Assembly: GCA_900543365.1 (NCBI GenBank)
Contig: UQRG01000079.1
Location: 1-7,045 of the forward strand
Direction: 5' to 3'
Source: an uncultured Eubacterium sp.
GTDB taxonomy: Bacteria; Bacillota; Clostridia; Lachnospirales; CAG-274
Length of the DNA stretch: 7,045 bases
Shown in pieces: positions 5,580-7,045 of the stretch. The translations under genes and the position numbers were made by a program. Every line of letters begins with the position of its first letter. Positions within the stretch are counted from its first letter, which is position 1. The notes beneath the pieces were generated by a model, which had not been told where the DNA came from, did not search any database, and saw only the letters and a list, made by a program, of their open reading frames with translations.

Positions 5580-5975
5580 ATGAATAATATACCAGATAAT
5601 ACTAAACTTATTGAAGCTATTAAGCAGTTTAAGGCTGTAAGAACTGTAATTTTTCAAGAAGAATTTTATAAGGCTGTAGTTGCTACAAGATTTTTCGTAC
5701 CTGTAGCTGTTGAAAAGAGTGACAGCAAAGATAAGAAGGGCAAGTATTGTGCTGTTACAACTAGTGATGGCTTAAAGTTAATAAGTGTTTTCTCTAGTAA
5801 GGAAGAACTTGAAAAGTGTTATGGCGATAGAGATGATGTAATTGGTGTTTTACACGATTTCCAAATTTTAAGAAGCTTAATCGTTAATGAAAAAAATGGT
5901 CTTGATGGACTTGTTATTGATGCAAAGGGCGAAAATATTGCTATACTTAGAGAGGAAATGCTTCCAAGAGAATAG
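5580..5975 (+). CDS. SseB-family protein, N-terminal domain only
   Basis: The 131-residue soluble protein resembles the SseB N-terminal domain. Visible features are a helical start, the strand motif TRFFVPVAVE (36-45), a charged Lys/Asp loop (46-55), SVFSS (69-73) before a helix, and LDGLVIDAKGENIAI (108-122), the family's characteristic end segment. It stops there, lacking the SseB C-terminal domain found in the next gene. E. coli SseB was named for enhanced serine sensitivity on overexpression, and the biochemical role is not settled; it is unrelated to the Salmonella SPI-2 translocon protein of the same name. AGAGG at 5567-5571 stands 8 nt before the ATG. It follows the oxidoreductase gene by 37 bp with no terminator between, so the two are probably co-transcribed. 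No signal peptide or membrane segment is seen. Confidence 0.78.
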   Translation: MNNIPDNTKLIEAIKQFKAVRTVIFQEEFYKAVVATRFFVPVAVEKSDSKDKKGKYCAVTTSDGLKLISVFSSKEELEKCYGDRDDVIGVLHDFQILRSLIVNEKNGLDGLVIDAKGENIAILREEMLPRE

Positions 5976-5992
5976 TAGAGGGGTTTATACTT

Positions 5993-6757
5993 ATGAATGT
6001 TCCAGTTGATAATACTGAGCTTGTAAAAGTTGCAAATAAAATAAAGGAAAATAACACACAAGAAAATAGATTGACTTTTCTGAAATATTTATTGAGTGCT
6101 AATTTCATTTTGCCTGTAGTTGTTATTCCTGAACCTGTTAATAACAAAGTATCAGCTGATGCTACAGTTAATTACTTCTCTATGGAAACAAGTCAAGGTC
6201 TTGTATATTTGGTTGTATTTACAAGTGGCAGTGAATTTGAAAAATGGAACAAAAATCCTAATAAAATGTATCTAATAAGAGAATATGACAATATTAAAAA
6301 TATCGTAATGAATAAAAAAGAATATGATGGTTTTGTCATTGACCCTTGTGGATGTAATATGGCTATTCAAAAAAGTCTTATACAAAATATTGAAAAAGCA
6401 AGCAATCCAGAAGTTCTAATTAAGCCTGAAAAGGTACAGACAGAAGGCAATGTAGGACTTAAACAGGTGTATAATCCTCCGGAAAACCTTAAAAATGCTT
6501 TGCTGGATTATTTTAAATCTCAAGATAATATAAGTAAGGTTTATTATATGGAAACTGTTAGAAAGGGCGAAACTTCTAAAACACCTGTTCTTGTTGTTGA
6601 ATTTTGCAAGGAAGGTAGTCTTAAGGCTGCCTTTGACGATATTGCTGAAGTTGCTCATTCGGTAATGCAAAAAGGTGAAACTATTGGACTTATGCCTGCT
6701 TTTGATAAAGTAGCACAAAAATATATAAAGGACGCAGATCCTTTTTACAGAAAATAA
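5993..6757 (+). CDS. SseB-family protein with N- and C-terminal domains
   Basis: The 254-residue cytoplasmic protein has both SseB domains. The N-terminal one shows ANFILPVVV (36-44), VVFTSGSEFEKW (74-85) and YDGFVIDPCGCNMAI (111-125). A polar linker (about 133-160) leads to the C-terminal domain starting at PPENLKNALLDYF (162-174), with VYYMETV (183-189), PVLVVEF (198-204) and a terminal DADPFYRK (247-254). The PFY-basic ending is typical of SseB C-terminal domains. Its length is close to that of full SseB proteins. AGAGGGG at 5977-5983 precedes the ATG by 9 nt, and only 17 bp separate it from the previous gene. It is a diverged paralogue of its neighbours, sharing the VPV/LPV strand, the FTS segment and the VID-x-x-G-x-N motif. 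The molecular function is unknown. Confidence 0.82.
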   Translation: MNVPVDNTELVKVANKIKENNTQENRLTFLKYLLSANFILPVVVIPEPVNNKVSADATVNYFSMETSQGLVYLVVFTSGSEFEKWNKNPNKMYLIREYDNIKNIVMNKKEYDGFVIDPCGCNMAIQKSLIQNIEKASNPEVLIKPEKVQTEGNVGLKQVYNPPENLKNALLDYFKSQDNISKVYYMETVRKGETSKTPVLVVEFCKEGSLKAAFDDIAEVAHSVMQKGETIGLMPAFDKVAQKYIKDADPFYRK

Positions 6758-6767
6758 GAGGTGTACT

Positions 6768-7045
6768 ATGATTAATGCATTATCGGAGAGTATAGTTAAT
6801 TTAAAGGCTGACTCATCTGTTGAAAACAAAAAGAATTTTGTATCTAAGTTAATAAGTGAAAAGTTTTTTGTGCCTGTAATTGTTGAGGCTGATGAAAAAA
6901 CTCACAATATTACTAAAATGGGATATTATTCAATAGCTGCTGAAAGTGGCAGCTATCTCCTTGTTTTTACAAGTGTAGAGGCTATTGGAGCTTGGAGAAA
7001 AGATGTTCAGTTTTTAGAGCTTGGATTTAAAGATGTGTCTAGTCT
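6768..7045 (+). CDS. third SseB-family protein, 3' end beyond the window
   Basis: An open frame begins at ATG 6768 and runs 92 codons to the edge without a stop. The translation has the SseB N-terminal landmarks in order: EKFFVPVIVEADE (31-43), GYYSIAAESG (52-61), YLLVFTSVEAIGAW (63-76) and a start of the following strand-helix region. FVPV, FTS and the Ala-Trp pair align with the same places in the two genes upstream. The start is chosen from AAGAGGTG at 6756-6763, 4 nt before the ATG, partly overlapping the previous stop codon. The intergenic gap is only 10 bp, so it is surely in the same operon. Whether it has the C-terminal domain cannot be told here. Confidence 0.82.
   Translation, partial: MINALSESIVNLKADSSVENKKNFVSKLISEKFFVPVIVEADEKTHNITKMGYYSIAAESGSYLLVFTSVEAIGAWRKDVQFLELGFKDVSS

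Noticed and set aside
5580..7045. Reading the SseB-like genes as type III secretion translocon proteins
   Set aside because: Salmonella SPI-2 SseB shares only the name. These proteins match the cytosolic enhanced-serine-sensitivity family and no secretion gene is nearby.

Overview
The window looks like chromosomal DNA of a low-GC Gram-positive anaerobe, most likely a Clostridia member and plausibly a gut one. The basis is strong A/T bias at third codon positions, AGGAGG-type ribosome binding sites 6-10 nt before almost every start, tight operons, A/T-rich sigma-A promoters, a lipoprotein ApbE, and the protein families present. The taxonomic placement is inference; there is no rRNA or other marker. 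I see no mobile element, CRISPR array, tRNA or rRNA. No gene-free stretch exceeds 300 bases; the longest are about 193 bp (2843-3035) and 165 bp (4328-4492).

Left part (1-2910, minus strand): a compact nadC-nadA-proC operon. It is transcribed leftwards from a good promoter (TTGAAA, 17 bp, TAAAAT with a TG extension) just upstream of nadC. nadC and nadA overlap by 4 bp (ATGA); nadA and proC are 35 bp apart with an RBS between. NadA makes quinolinate and NadC turns it into nicotinate mononucleotide, the de novo NAD route; ProC makes proline with NAD(P)H. The usual third partner, nadB (L-aspartate oxidase), is absent here. One or two hairpins before the left edge can end the transcript, and a possible promoter with RBS for another leftward gene lies at the very edge.

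Middle (2911-4327): a 62-residue Cys/Asn-rich, two-membrane-segment protein on the plus strand, built from two repeats of one unit. Its strong hairpin terminator is shared with a convergent lipoprotein gene, apbE (FAD:protein FMN transferase), on the minus strand.

Right part (4328-7045, plus strand): apbE and the right-hand genes are divergent. Their two sigma-A promoters stand back to back with only 6 bp between the -35 boxes. The rightward operon starts with an FMN-dependent nitronate monooxygenase/FabK-fold oxidoreductase with a Cys-rich C-terminal extension. It continues with three consecutive SseB-domain genes: one with only the N-terminal domain, one with N- and C-terminal domains, and one cut by the window edge. 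The tandem SseB family, the Cys cluster on the oxidoreductase and the small Cys-rich membrane protein are the least ordinary parts. The rest is housekeeping metabolism. I found no convincing evidence of a wholly new system such as defence, toxin-antitoxin or secretion.
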